In this document: positions 39,657 through 48,115 of the stretch, in pieces | Numbering within the stretch: position 1 is the first letter of the stretch | Layout of the letters: every line of letters starts with the position of its first letter | Assembly: GCA_017414505.1 (NCBI GenBank) | Contig: JAFQLQ010000002.1 | Location: 1-64,000 of the forward strand | Length of the DNA stretch: 64,000 bases | DNA from: Clostridia bacterium | GTDB taxonomy: Bacteria > Bacillota > Clostridia > UMGS1840 > HGM11507 | Direction: 5' to 3' | Notes under the pieces: model-generated | Told to the model about the DNA's origin: nothing | Database searches by the model: none | The model's input: only the letters and a program-made list of their open reading frames with translations | Translations under genes and position numbers: made by a program

Positions 39657-41912
39657 ATGAAATATAATGAAGAAAACTGGTTTGAAACAGAACTGCAAAA
39701 AGATATATGGTCTAAAAAATACTGCCATAACGGCGAAAGCTTTGACGAATTTTTTGAAAGAGTAAGCGGCGGAAATAAAAATATCAAATCTTATATGATT
39801 GATAAAAAATTTCTTCCTGGCGGAAGAATAATAGCAAGCAGGGGACTGCATAAGGAAAATAAAAAAATTACTTATTCCAACTGCTATGTTATTACGCCGC
39901 CCGAGGATAATATTGAAAGTATTTTTGAATGTGCAACCAAGCTTGCAAGAACATATTCATACGGTGGCGGTTGTGGAATAGATATTTCAGGACTGTCTCC
40001 AAAAGGTGCAAAAATTAATAATGCGGCAAACGAAACTACCGGAAGCGTATCCTTTATGGATTTATATTCGCTTGTTACAGATCTTATCGGACAAGCCGGC
40101 AGACGTGGAGCACTTATGATTTCGCTTAGTTGTACTCATCCGGATTTAGAAGCTTTTGTTGATATAAAAAACAATCTTGATAAAGTTACAAAAGCTAATA
40201 TTTCAATAAGAATTACAGATGAATTTATGGCAGCAGTTAAAACAGACGGCGACTGGGTTCTTTCTTATACAAGATCCGAAACAGGCGAGCTTGTTGAAAA
40301 GAAGATTAAAGCAAGAGAGCTGTTTAATAAATTTGCTTATAACAACTGGGATATGGCAGAGCCCGGTGTTTTATTCTGGGACAGAATAGAAAACTGGAAT
40401 ATGTTAAGTGAGGACGACAGATTTAAATTTGCCGGTGTTAATCCTTGTGCAGAAGAACCTCTTCCTGCAGGGGGAAGCTGTTTGCTTGGAAGTATAAATC
40501 TTTCCGAATTTGTAGAAAATGAATTTAAAATAAATTCTGAATTTGATTTTGATGAATTCAAAAAATGTGTAGAGCAGTCTGTTATATACTTAAACGAAGT
40601 TCTGGAGGAGGGATTACCGCTTCATCCGCTTCAGGAACAGCGTGAAAGTGTAAATAACTGGCGTCAGATAGGTCTTGGAATTATGGGACTTGGCGATGCT
40701 CTTATTAAGCTTGGTATAAGATACGGCAGTGACGAAGCCGCAAAATTGTGTGATAAAATCGGTTTCACTATGGCAGATACAGCTATTGCTACCTCTGCAA
40801 AGCTTGCTAAAAAATTCGGAACATATCCGATGTATAAAAAAGAAGCTGTTGAAAAATCTCCGTATTTTATTGAAAATACAACAAATTCCACCAAGAAATT
40901 AGTTGCTGAAAACGGGTTAAGAAACAGTCAGTTGCTTACAATTGCACCTACCGGTTCTATTTCCACAATGCTTGGAATAAGCGGTGGAATTGAACCTATT
41001 TATAATATTTCTTATGTAAGAAAAACAGAATCTTTACATGGTGAAGATGTATTCTATAAGGTTTATACTCCTATTGTTAAAGATTTAATGGATGCAGAAA
41101 AAATAGAAAACGAGGAAGATTTGCCTGCAAGTGTTGTAACTGCAATGACTCTTAATTACGAAGAACGTATTAAAATGCAGTCGGTATGGCAGAAACATAT
41201 CGATGCTTCAATCAGTTCAACCGTAAATGTCCCCGAAAGCTTTACTGTTACCGACGTATATAACCTTTATATGCTTGCGTGGGAAAAAGGCTTAAAGGGT
41301 GTTACAATTTACAGAGATAACTGCAGAAGAACGGGAATTCTTCTTAACACAGCACCTAAAGCTGCAGCAGTTAAGGATAAATTTGAGTTTAACAGCGTTG
41401 TTCCTATGAGCAGAGCCAAGCTTGGTAAAACCTACGGAACAACTTCCAAATACACTACTGCCTGCGGTAATCTTTATGTTACTATTAACAGAGACAGAGA
41501 AGGTCATATTGTAGAATCATTTGTTAATACCTCTAAAAACGGTATTTGTAAATCAAATATCGACGGTCTTAACAGAATGATTTCACTTGCTTTAAGAAGT
41601 GGTGTTCTTATTGATGAAATAATTGACCAGTTAAAGAATATTACCTGTCCGGCTTGTGTAAGAATGAAATCGAAAGGGGAACACCTTGACGGAAATTCAT
41701 GCCCCGATATAATCGCAAGAGCAATAAAAGAGGAATATGATACAGAATTATTTGTAGGAACTCCTAAAGTAAAGGAAGAAACTGAAGATTATGACCAGGT
41801 TTCTATGAACCTCGATACAGACAGTCTTACTGTTTGCCCTGAATGCGGTGAAAGACTTCACCACGAGGGCGGTTGTGTAATCTGTACCTGCGGATGGTCT
41901 AAGTGTATGTAA
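39657..41912 (+). CDS. nrdJ: Adenosylcobalamin-dependent (class II) ribonucleotide reductase
   Basis: A 751-residue cytoplasmic enzyme that reduces ribonucleotides to deoxyribonucleotides using a B12-generated thiyl radical. Motifs include SNCYVITPPEDN, YGGGCGIDISGLSP, NPCAEEPLPAGGSCLLGSIN with the radical Cys, and IAPTGSISTMLGISGG. A C-terminal thiol relay and zinc-type cluster is visible (CPECGERLHHEGGCVICTCGWSKCM spans 731-755 of the longer form). Length fits the NrdJ-Z type without a clear N-terminal ATP cone. Start is uncertain: the ATG at 39657 is listed, but an in-frame GTG at 39645 lies 4 bases after GGAAGGA. A dUTPase gene follows, a natural partner in dNTP supply. Confidence 0.95.
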   Translation: MKYNEENWFETELQKDIWSKKYCHNGESFDEFFERVSGGNKNIKSYMIDKKFLPGGRIIASRGLHKENKKITYSNCYVITPPEDNIESIFECATKLARTYSYGGGCGIDISGLSPKGAKINNAANETTGSVSFMDLYSLVTDLIGQAGRRGALMISLSCTHPDLEAFVDIKNNLDKVTKANISIRITDEFMAAVKTDGDWVLSYTRSETGELVEKKIKARELFNKFAYNNWDMAEPGVLFWDRIENWNMLSEDDRFKFAGVNPCAEEPLPAGGSCLLGSINLSEFVENEFKINSEFDFDEFKKCVEQSVIYLNEVLEEGLPLHPLQEQRESVNNWRQIGLGIMGLGDALIKLGIRYGSDEAAKLCDKIGFTMADTAIATSAKLAKKFGTYPMYKKEAVEKSPYFIENTTNSTKKLVAENGLRNSQLLTIAPTGSISTMLGISGGIEPIYNISYVRKTESLHGEDVFYKVYTPIVKDLMDAEKIENEEDLPASVVTAMTLNYEERIKMQSVWQKHIDASISSTVNVPESFTVTDVYNLYMLAWEKGLKGVTIYRDNCRRTGILLNTAPKAAAVKDKFEFNSVVPMSRAKLGKTYGTTSKYTTACGNLYVTINRDREGHIVESFVNTSKNGICKSNIDGLNRMISLALRSGVLIDEIIDQLKNITCPACVRMKSKGEHLDGNSCPDIIARAIKEEYDTELFVGTPKVKEETEDYDQVSMNLDTDSLTVCPECGERLHHEGGCVICTCGWSKCM

Positions 41913-41919
41913 TTTTTTA

Positions 41920-41948
41920 TTGACAATTAATTTTTAAACTGCTATAAT
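41920..41948 (+). promoter_or_regulatory. Consensus sigma-A promoter of dut
   Basis: A perfect TTGACA (41920-41925), 17-base spacer and TATAAT (41943-41948), with TGC before the -10 box. It starts 7 bases after the nrdJ stop codon. Confidence 0.85.
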
Positions 41949-41981
41949 TCAACTTGTATTTTATGAAAGGAATCAGTAATT

Positions 41982-42476
41982 ATGAAATGCAGAGGTTTTG
42001 AAATTTGCAGTGCTTTTGCAAATGAGGGTTTAACAATACCCGAAAGAAGCACAAAAGCCAGTGCAGGATATGATTTTGCCTGTGCTGAGGATACGGTTAT
42101 TCCATCGTATTTTAAGCTACTTTTTGATAAAATTACAAAAAAATCCGAAGAACCAATGAAGCCAACTCTTGTAAAAACCGGTATAAAATCCTATATGGCG
42201 GAAGATGAAGTTTTGTTTTTATACAACCGTTCTTCAAATCCCGGCAAAAAAGGGCTTGTAATGGCTAATTCTGTTGGTGTTATAGACAGCGATTATTACA
42301 ACAATCCCGATAACGAAGGGCATATAATGTTTGCTTTTTATAATTTTTATCCTTTTGATATAACAATAAAAAAAGGTGAAAAAATAGGGCAGGGGGTTTT
42401 TGAAAAATTCCTTATTGCCGATAATGATAATGCTTCGGGAACACGTCAGGGTGGATTTGGAAGCACAGGAAAGTAG
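41982..42476 (+). CDS. dut: dUTP diphosphatase (trimeric dUTPase)
   Basis: A 164-residue enzyme that hydrolyses dUTP to dUMP and keeps uracil out of DNA. All five dUTPase motifs can be read: ASAGYDFA (1), NRSSNPGKKGL (2), GVIDSDYYNN (3), GEKIGQGVF (4) and the C-terminal RQGGFGSTG (5). It is slightly longer than typical bacterial Dut because of an extra segment between motifs 1 and 2 (about residues 45-65). ATG preceded by AAAGGA. The peptidyl-prolyl isomerase gene follows after 9 bases and is probably in the same transcript. Confidence 0.93.
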   Translation: MKCRGFEICSAFANEGLTIPERSTKASAGYDFACAEDTVIPSYFKLLFDKITKKSEEPMKPTLVKTGIKSYMAEDEVLFLYNRSSNPGKKGLVMANSVGVIDSDYYNNPDNEGHIMFAFYNFYPFDITIKKGEKIGQGVFEKFLIADNDNASGTRQGGFGSTGK

Positions 42477-42485
42477 GTTAAGTTT

Positions 42486-43076
42486 ATGAAAAAAATTTTA
42501 TTAATAATTATGGCTGTTGCCATTTGCTTCAGCCTGGTATCATGTAAAGGAGACGATGATAATATGAATTATCCATTCGAAATTATTGAATCAAAAGAAC
42601 CAATTTCCGTAACAATGGAAATTAACGAATTTGGAACAATAGAGCTTGAGCTTTATCCCGAAATTGCACCGATTACAGTTTCTAACTTTGTACACCTTGC
42701 AAAAGAAGGATTTTACGACGGTCTTATTTTCCACAGAATTATTGAAGGCTTTATGATTCAGGGCGGTGATCCGCAGGGAACAGGTATGGGTGGCCCCGGA
42801 CATCAGATTAAAGGTGAGTTTTCTTCCAACGGTGTTAAAAATGACCTTAAACATACAAAAGGCGTAATTTCTATGGCTCGTTCTCAGATGCCTGATTCTG
42901 CAGGTTCACAGTTCTTTATTATGCACGAGGATGCTCCCCATCTTGACGGAAGCTATGCTGCTTTTGGTAAAGTAACAAGCGGTATTGAAGTTGTGGATGC
43001 TATTGCAACTGTTCCTACAGATCCAAGCGACAGACCTCTTAACGAAGTTAAAATTAAAAGTATTAAAGTTAACTAA
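42486..43076 (+). CDS. Lipoprotein cyclophilin-type peptidyl-prolyl isomerase
   Basis: A 196-residue exported lipoprotein with lipobox LVSC (Cys20). The cyclophilin domain (about 40-195) shows NFVHLAKEGFYDGLIFHRII, FMIQGGDPQGTGMGGPG, the active-site SMARSQMPDSAGSQFFI and LDGSYAAFGKV. It catalyses proline isomerisation and probably helps fold secreted proteins at the outer membrane face, useful in a cell that exports many large proteins. It follows dut after 9 bases. Confidence 0.93.
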   Translation: MKKILLIIMAVAICFSLVSCKGDDDNMNYPFEIIESKEPISVTMEINEFGTIELELYPEIAPITVSNFVHLAKEGFYDGLIFHRIIEGFMIQGGDPQGTGMGGPGHQIKGEFSSNGVKNDLKHTKGVISMARSQMPDSAGSQFFIMHEDAPHLDGSYAAFGKVTSGIEVVDAIATVPTDPSDRPLNEVKIKSIKVN

Positions 43077-43088
43077 AAAGTAAATTAT

Positions 43089-43130
43089 AAGACAGTTCGA
43101 AACCATCCTGTCTGTAAACAAAACTATGGA
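43089..43130 (+). ncRNA. Class I preQ1 riboswitch
   Basis: Stem P1 is GACAG (43091-43095) with CTGTC (43108-43112) around a TTCGAAACCATC loop. The A-rich tail TGTAAACAAAACTA (43113-43126) follows. Loop CCAT (43103-43106) can pair with ATGG (43126-43129) to make the H-type pseudoknot P2. This is the compact preQ1-I aptamer layout. It lies ahead of a terminator hairpin and of queT, a predicted queuosine-precursor transporter, so ligand binding should favour termination and shut off uptake. Confidence 0.85.
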
Positions 43131-43151
43131 AAAAGATAAACGTAATGTTTG

Positions 43152-43190
43152 GTGCTTTCTGTATTTTTGTGCAGAAAGCACTTTTTGTTT
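43152..43190 (+). terminator. Riboswitch-controlled terminator before queT
   Basis: A 10-base perfect stem (43152-43161 with 43172-43181) is followed by TTTTTGTTT. It lies 22 bases after the preQ1 aptamer and 18 bases before queT, which is the expression platform expected for transcription attenuation. Confidence 0.85.
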
Positions 43191-43207
43191 ATCGGAAAGA
43201 GAAATTT

Positions 43208-43690
43208 ATGAAAAACACAAAATTTATGGCTCAGACATCGCTTATAGCAGCTTTATACGCTGTATTAACATTATGCCTTGCACCGATTGGTTTTGGTATA
43301 ATTCAATTCAGGGTTTCAGAGGTATTAACCTTGCTTCCCATATTTACATCTGCGGCAATACCCGGTCTTGCTATCGGATGCCTGGTTTCAAATTATATCG
43401 GCTTTATATGGCTTGGAAGCACCGGAATTATTGATATAATTTTCGGAACAATTGCAACTTTACTGGCGGCGATATGCACTTACCGTTTAAAAAACAAAAA
43501 GTTTCTTGCTCCGTTGCCGCCTGTAATATTTAATGCAATAATAGTCGGTGGATATCTGCATTTTATTGCATTTCCAAATATAAATATTATTCTTTGTATG
43601 CTTTCAATTGCTGCAAGCGAGTTTGTAATAACTTATTTTTTAGGAATTCCTTTTGCAAATATAGTAAGAAAAACAAAAATATTCAAATAA
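43208..43690 (+). CDS. queT: QueT-family queuosine precursor transporter
   Basis: A 160-residue membrane protein with about five hydrophobic segments. The family signature is visible in ALYAVLTLCLAPIGFG, IQFRVSEVLTLLP and LVSNYIGFIWLGSTG. QueT proteins are the substrate-binding membrane parts (S components) of ECF transporters that bring in preQ0/preQ1-type precursors of tRNA queuosine. The start at 43208 is fixed by GGAAAGAG upstream and by the regulatory RNA in front; the open frame running back to 43145 would translate the terminator hairpin. Control by preQ1 supports the assignment. The energising ECF module must be encoded elsewhere. Confidence 0.92.
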   Translation: MKNTKFMAQTSLIAALYAVLTLCLAPIGFGIIQFRVSEVLTLLPIFTSAAIPGLAIGCLVSNYIGFIWLGSTGIIDIIFGTIATLLAAICTYRLKNKKFLAPLPPVIFNAIIVGGYLHFIAFPNINIILCMLSIAASEFVITYFLGIPFANIVRKTKIFK

Positions 43691-43717
43691 TATTCACAAA
43701 ATGTTTATACGAATAAC

Positions 43718-43746
43718 TTGACATTTGGCACCATAAATTATATAAT
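43718..43746 (+). promoter_or_regulatory. Consensus sigma-A promoter of the Gld-type ABC operon
   Basis: A perfect TTGACA (43718-43723), 17 bases and TATAAT (43741-43746). The -10 box sits inside a perfect palindrome. Confidence 0.85.
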
Positions 43747-43754
43747 TTATGGTG
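43729..43754. promoter_or_regulatory. 26-base perfect palindrome over the -10 box, candidate operator
   Basis: Positions 43729-43741 and 43742-43754 are exact reverse complements (arms begin CACCATAAATT and end AATTTATGGTG). It covers the spacer, the -10 box and the start region. A repressor bound here would block RNA polymerase. No regulator gene lies in the operon. Confidence 0.65.
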
Positions 43755-43791
43755 TTGATTTATGTTAAAATAAGAAAGGATTATATAAAGT

Positions 43792-44727
43792 ATGATTGAA
43801 TTTACCGATGTAACAAAAGAATACGGTCAGAAAAAAGCCGTTAATAATATCAGCTTTAAAATTAATAAAGGCGAAATAATCGGTTTGCTTGGTCCTAACG
43901 GAGCCGGAAAAAGTACAACAATGAATATTTTAACCGGTTATATTGCTCCTACATACGGAACAGTTACTGTTAACGGATACAGTATGATAAACGAACCTCA
44001 GAAAGCAAGAAAGGCAATCGGATATCTTCCGGAAAATCCTCCGCTTTATATGGAAATGACGGTTATTGATTATCTAAAATTTGTTTACGATATAAAAGGC
44101 TGTACCGAACCGAAAGATACTCATATTGACGAAATAATGAAGCTTGTTAAAATCAAGGATGTTGAAAAGCGTCTTATTAAAAATCTTTCCAAGGGTTATA
44201 AGCAGAGAATAGGTTTAGCAGGTGCTATGATCGGAAATCCTGAAATTCTTATTCTTGATGAGCCTACAGTTGGTCTTGATCCTCAGCAGATAACCGAAAT
44301 AAGAGATATTATTAAAAAACTCGGAAGAGAAAGAACTGTTATTGTAAGCTCTCATATTTTATCGGAAATAAGTGAAATCTGTCAGAGAATTATTATTATA
44401 AATAAAGGTCAGATTATCGCAAACAGTTCAATTGCAAATATCAAACAGAACATTGCTCAGGCTCAGGATAATACTGTTGTGGCAGAATTTATAGGCGACC
44501 GTGAACAAATTGTATTTATGCTGAAAAATATCGAAGGCGTTGAAAAAATCAAAATCAGCAAAAACGGTCAGTATACTCTGATTATAACCGAAGATATTCG
44601 TGAAAAGCTGTTCCACGAGTGTGTAAAAAATAACATTACTATTCTTACAATGTATATCAAACAGCTAACCTTAGAGGAAATATTCCTTCAGCTTACTACT
44701 AACGAAAGGAATGAAACAAATGTTTAA
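43792..44727 (+). CDS. ABC transporter ATP-binding protein, GldA/NatA-like
   Basis: A 311-residue ATPase. Walker A is GPNGAGKSTT (34-43), the signature is LSKGYKQRIGLAGAMIG, Walker B is ILILDEPTVGLDPQQ, and the switch His is in VSSHIL. The C-terminal about 90 residues are typical of exporters with separate membrane subunits. First gene of a four-gene unit with a permease, a GldG-like protein and a DUF4340 protein. AAAGGA about 12 bases before the ATG; overlaps the next gene by 8 bases. Confidence 0.94.
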   Translation: MIEFTDVTKEYGQKKAVNNISFKINKGEIIGLLGPNGAGKSTTMNILTGYIAPTYGTVTVNGYSMINEPQKARKAIGYLPENPPLYMEMTVIDYLKFVYDIKGCTEPKDTHIDEIMKLVKIKDVEKRLIKNLSKGYKQRIGLAGAMIGNPEILILDEPTVGLDPQQITEIRDIIKKLGRERTVIVSSHILSEISEICQRIIIINKGQIIANSSIANIKQNIAQAQDNTVVAEFIGDREQIVFMLKNIEGVEKIKISKNGQYTLIITEDIREKLFHECVKNNITILTMYIKQLTLEEIFLQLTTNERNETNV

Positions 44728-45424
44728 AATTTTAAACCGTGAATTTAATGCTTATTTTACATCACCTGTAGGATATATTTTTCTTGGATTTACACTTATT
44801 CTTTCGGGATGGTTCTTTTCAAGTATGAATTTATTCTACCAGAGTGCTGATATGTATGGATTTTTCAGTAATTTACAGATAATATTTATTTTTCTTGTTC
44901 CGCTTCTTACAATGCGTCTTATCGCAGAAGACCGCAGAACAAAGGTAGACCAGCTTTTATTAACATCACCTCTGTCTATTACAGAAATTGTTTTAGGTAA
45001 GTTTCTGGCGGCATTTTCGCTATTTTTGGTTGCAATGGCAGTAATGTGCTTTTATCCGCTTATAATCAATATTTACGGTAAAGTAAATTTTGAAGTGTTT
45101 ATATCAATGCTGATAGGCTTTGTTCTGCTTGGTGCGGCATTGATTTCGGTAGGTCTGTTTATTTCGTCACTTACTGAGAGTCAGATTACATCTGCTATTG
45201 TAAGCTTTGTAATTATGCTTGTTTTCTGGCTTTCCGAATGGCTTGCATCTGTTATAGGTGTTAAATTCATAAGCAAGGCCATTCTGTGGTTTTCCGTTAT
45301 ATACAGATACAAGGAATTTACAATTGGTGTTCTTGATTTCTCAACACTTATTTTCTACATTTCTTTTACTGCACTGTTTTTGTTTTTTACAATTCAATCT
45401 ATTGATAATAAAAGGTGGAACTAA
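44720..45424 (+). CDS. ABC-2 type permease, GldF-like
   Basis: A 234-residue membrane protein with six hydrophobic segments. The N-terminal ILNREFNAYFTSPVGYIFLG is typical of GldF and related ABC-2 permeases. The ATG at 44720 is chosen because AAAGGA ends 9 bases upstream; another ATG at 44711 directly touches that site. It forms the membrane channel with the preceding ATPase. Substrate unknown. Confidence 0.9.
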   Translation: MFKILNREFNAYFTSPVGYIFLGFTLILSGWFFSSMNLFYQSADMYGFFSNLQIIFIFLVPLLTMRLIAEDRRTKVDQLLLTSPLSITEIVLGKFLAAFSLFLVAMAVMCFYPLIINIYGKVNFEVFISMLIGFVLLGAALISVGLFISSLTESQITSAIVSFVIMLVFWLSEWLASVIGVKFISKAILWFSVIYRYKEFTIGVLDFSTLIFYISFTALFLFFTIQSIDNKRWN

Positions 45425-45427
45425 GCT

Positions 45428-46795
45428 ATGAATAATAAAGTTAAAAATACAGGTACGTCGCTTACGGTAGTTATCCTGTTTGTTGCAATTTTTATTGTTG
45501 TTAATGTGTTTGCAACAAATTTAACAGATAAATTTCCGCTGAAGCTTGATTTAACCGAAGAAAAAATTTATGAAATTTCAGATGAAACAAAGACTTATCT
45601 CGATAAGCTTGATAAAGATATAAATGTTTATCTTTTTGTTAACGATGAAACAACTCCCAACTCCATTAAAGAAATAACTGACAGATACTGTAAAATGTCA
45701 AACAAGTTGCATCTTGAGATGATTAATTATATTAAAAATCCCGGTGCAACTACAAAATATACTTCACTTGGAAAAACAATTGGTGCAAATACAGTAGTTT
45801 TTGATTCCGGAGATAAATTTAAAGTTCTTGAACAAAGCGATTTACTTGCATATAACTATTTTTCGGGACAGAATGATTTACTTGTTGCGGAATCAAAGTT
45901 CACAACTGCTGTTATGACTCTTATGCGTAATAAAAATGTAAATGCCGCATTTATAACCGGTCACGGTGAACTTTCTCCTGAAAAAATCAAAGAGCTGCTG
46001 GATGAAAACAGCACAGATTACAAGGAAGTAAACATTTCAAAAGGTGAGCTTACCGAAGAATACGACATGGCGGTGATTGTGGCTCCTCAAACCGACTATA
46101 CAGCTGAAGAAATCGATACTCTTAATGCATATTTAAAAAGCGGAAAAGACCTGGAAGTTTTTCTTGATTTCAGCTCTGAAAAACTGGTAAAACTTGAAAC
46201 TTATCTGGAGGAATGGGGTATAAAATACGAGGATAATATTATCCTTGAAGGTGATCCCACAAGAATAATAGGTCAGCAGCCTTATTATATTTCTCCCGAG
46301 TTATCAGAACATGCTGTTACCAACAGTTTAATTAACGGAAATATTCTTCCGATAATTCCTGCAAGCAGAAGTATAACTGTTAAATGGGATGCAAAAAACG
46401 GAACCACAGTTGAAACAATTGCAAAATCTTCCGAAAAATCTTATGCTAAAAAGAACGATTCAATGAACATTGAAAAGGAAGCTTCTGATCAGAGCGGACC
46501 ATTCTCAATGGCTACAGTTTCGACAAACGGAAAGACAAATGTCATTGCATTCGGTACATCTATGGTTCTTAATCCTGCTATGGCAGCTTATAATAAAGAT
46601 TTAATTTACAATACCATCAACTGGGCAACAACTCAGGAAGAACCTTTGGATATAACTCCAAAATCACTTTCTACACCTATGCTTAAGATAAGTAATGTAG
46701 CAATGTATCTGTGGTTCATTCTGCTTACAATTATTGTTCCTTTGTGTATTTTGCTTTACGGTGTTAAGGTTTGGTATGGAAGGAGACATCTATGA
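45428..46795 (+). CDS. GldG-like auxiliary transport protein
   Basis: A 455-residue protein with one N-terminal transmembrane helix (about 13-32), a large extracellular domain (ABC-type uncharacterised transport family, as in GldG) and a C-terminal helix (about 422-445). LDLTEEKIYEISDETKTYL near the N-terminus and ITGHGELSPEKI in the middle are typical of the family. In Bacteroidetes the relatives serve gliding motility; in Firmicutes the role is unknown. Starts 3 bases after the permease stop. Confidence 0.85.
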   Translation: MNNKVKNTGTSLTVVILFVAIFIVVNVFATNLTDKFPLKLDLTEEKIYEISDETKTYLDKLDKDINVYLFVNDETTPNSIKEITDRYCKMSNKLHLEMINYIKNPGATTKYTSLGKTIGANTVVFDSGDKFKVLEQSDLLAYNYFSGQNDLLVAESKFTTAVMTLMRNKNVNAAFITGHGELSPEKIKELLDENSTDYKEVNISKGELTEEYDMAVIVAPQTDYTAEEIDTLNAYLKSGKDLEVFLDFSSEKLVKLETYLEEWGIKYEDNIILEGDPTRIIGQQPYYISPELSEHAVTNSLINGNILPIIPASRSITVKWDAKNGTTVETIAKSSEKSYAKKNDSMNIEKEASDQSGPFSMATVSTNGKTNVIAFGTSMVLNPAMAAYNKDLIYNTINWATTQEEPLDITPKSLSTPMLKISNVAMYLWFILLTIIVPLCILLYGVKVWYGRRHL

Positions 46796-48096
46796 GAACT
46801 CAAAGAATAATTACTTTAGGTTTAATTCTCGTAGTATTACTAGGTTCAAACTTCTTTATAAACAAATGGAGAACAGAAGACGATACCAAGGTAAATTACG
46901 GAGATTATTATACTTTTTTCAAATCGACAGATGATGTACAGGAATTTAAAATAAATACTCTTGATTATCATTATACATTGGTTCTAAAAGAGGATAAATG
47001 GGTAAATGCTGACAGTGAAGTAATGCCAATGAGTCAGGATGAAATTAAAAATCTTACTTATGAGCTATACAATATGTCCAGCGAAAGCAAGCTTGATGCA
47101 GTTAATCTTTCAGAATACGGTCTTGAAGAGCCTTATGCTGAAATTCAGGTTAAATTAGGTAATGGTTCAAGCAATACTCTTACAATTGGCAATAAAACTT
47201 CTTCCAATGAATATTACTATGTAAGAAAAGATGCAGAAAATTCAATTTATACAGTAGCTGCTTCTAAAATTGAAGATTTAGTTCGTCCTCTTTCTGCATT
47301 GCGTTCAAAACAACTTTATAAATATTCAGAGGAAAAAGCTAATGAAGTTGAAAAAATTGCATTTGATACTGTAGAGCTTGTAAGAAACGAAGAAGATGGT
47401 GTATGGACTATGACAGCACCATTTAATGACCGTGAAATAAACGGAAGTAATCTGAATGAATATGTTTTTGCTAATTTTAATCTGCTGATAGATGAATTTA
47501 TTGAAGATGCTCCCGGAAGCTATGCAAAATACGGTCTTGATAATCCTGAACACAAAATTGAAGTTAAACTTAAAGAACAGGAAAAACCAATAAAAGTTTT
47601 ACTGGGATATGAAAAAGACGGTAAAGTTTATGCAAAAACGGATGATCAGCCATATGTATTTATGATAAGAGCTGAAAATATTGCGTTTGTTGAAACAGAT
47701 CCTTTACTTCTTGTATCTACATTGGTTTACATCAAAAACATTTCAGAGGTGGAAAAAATCACCTTTAAAGCTGGTGATAAAACATCCGTTATTGAAATTG
47801 ATGACGAAAACGAAAAATATATTGTTAATGATAAAGAAGTAAATGTAGATAAATTTAAATCGTTATATCAGGAGATAATAGGACTGTTAATCATTGATGT
47901 TGCAGAAGAAAATGCACAGAGAAACGACTTGATTTGCAGTATGAAATTTGAGTTTAATACTGATGCAGAAGACGATATAGTAGAAATTTATTCTAATGGG
48001 GACAGAGATGCAAATGTATCTGTTAACGGAGAAATAAAATATACTGTTTCGAAAGAACAGGTGCAGGCTCTTATAAACAGCATTGAAAAATACTGA
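46792..48096 (+). CDS. DUF4340 membrane-anchored protein
   Basis: A 434-residue protein with one N-terminal membrane helix (about 5-22) and an extracellular beta-rich region made of repeated units. The repeats share phrasing such as [20 protein letters not shown] and [20 protein letters not shown]. This is the DUF4340 arrangement, which commonly follows GldG-like genes. The ATG at 46792 has AAGGAG 6 bases upstream and overlaps the previous stop by 4 bases. Last gene of the ABC unit; the cargo is unknown. Confidence 0.86.
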   Translation: MRTQRIITLGLILVVLLGSNFFINKWRTEDDTKVNYGDYYTFFKSTDDVQEFKINTLDYHYTLVLKEDKWVNADSEVMPMSQDEIKNLTYELYNMSSESKLDAVNLSEYGLEEPYAEIQVKLGNGSSNTLTIGNKTSSNEYYYVRKDAENSIYTVAASKIEDLVRPLSALRSKQLYKYSEEKANEVEKIAFDTVELVRNEEDGVWTMTAPFNDREINGSNLNEYVFANFNLLIDEFIEDAPGSYAKYGLDNPEHKIEVKLKEQEKPIKVLLGYEKDGKVYAKTDDQPYVFMIRAENIAFVETDPLLLVSTLVYIKNISEVEKITFKAGDKTSVIEIDDENEKYIVNDKEVNVDKFKSLYQEIIGLLIIDVAEENAQRNDLICSMKFEFNTDAEDDIVEIYSNGDRDANVSVNGEIKYTVSKEQVQALINSIEKY

Positions 48097-48115
48097 TAAA
48101 ATCGGAGAAGAAATA

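Noticed and set aside
43094-43103. GTTCGAAAC, resembling a tRNA T-loop
   Set aside because: No acceptor, D or anticodon arm surrounds it; the stretch is the loop of the preQ1 aptamer.
43145-43207. N-terminal extension of queT
   Set aside because: It would translate the terminator hairpin, and the ribosome binding site points to the ATG at 43208.
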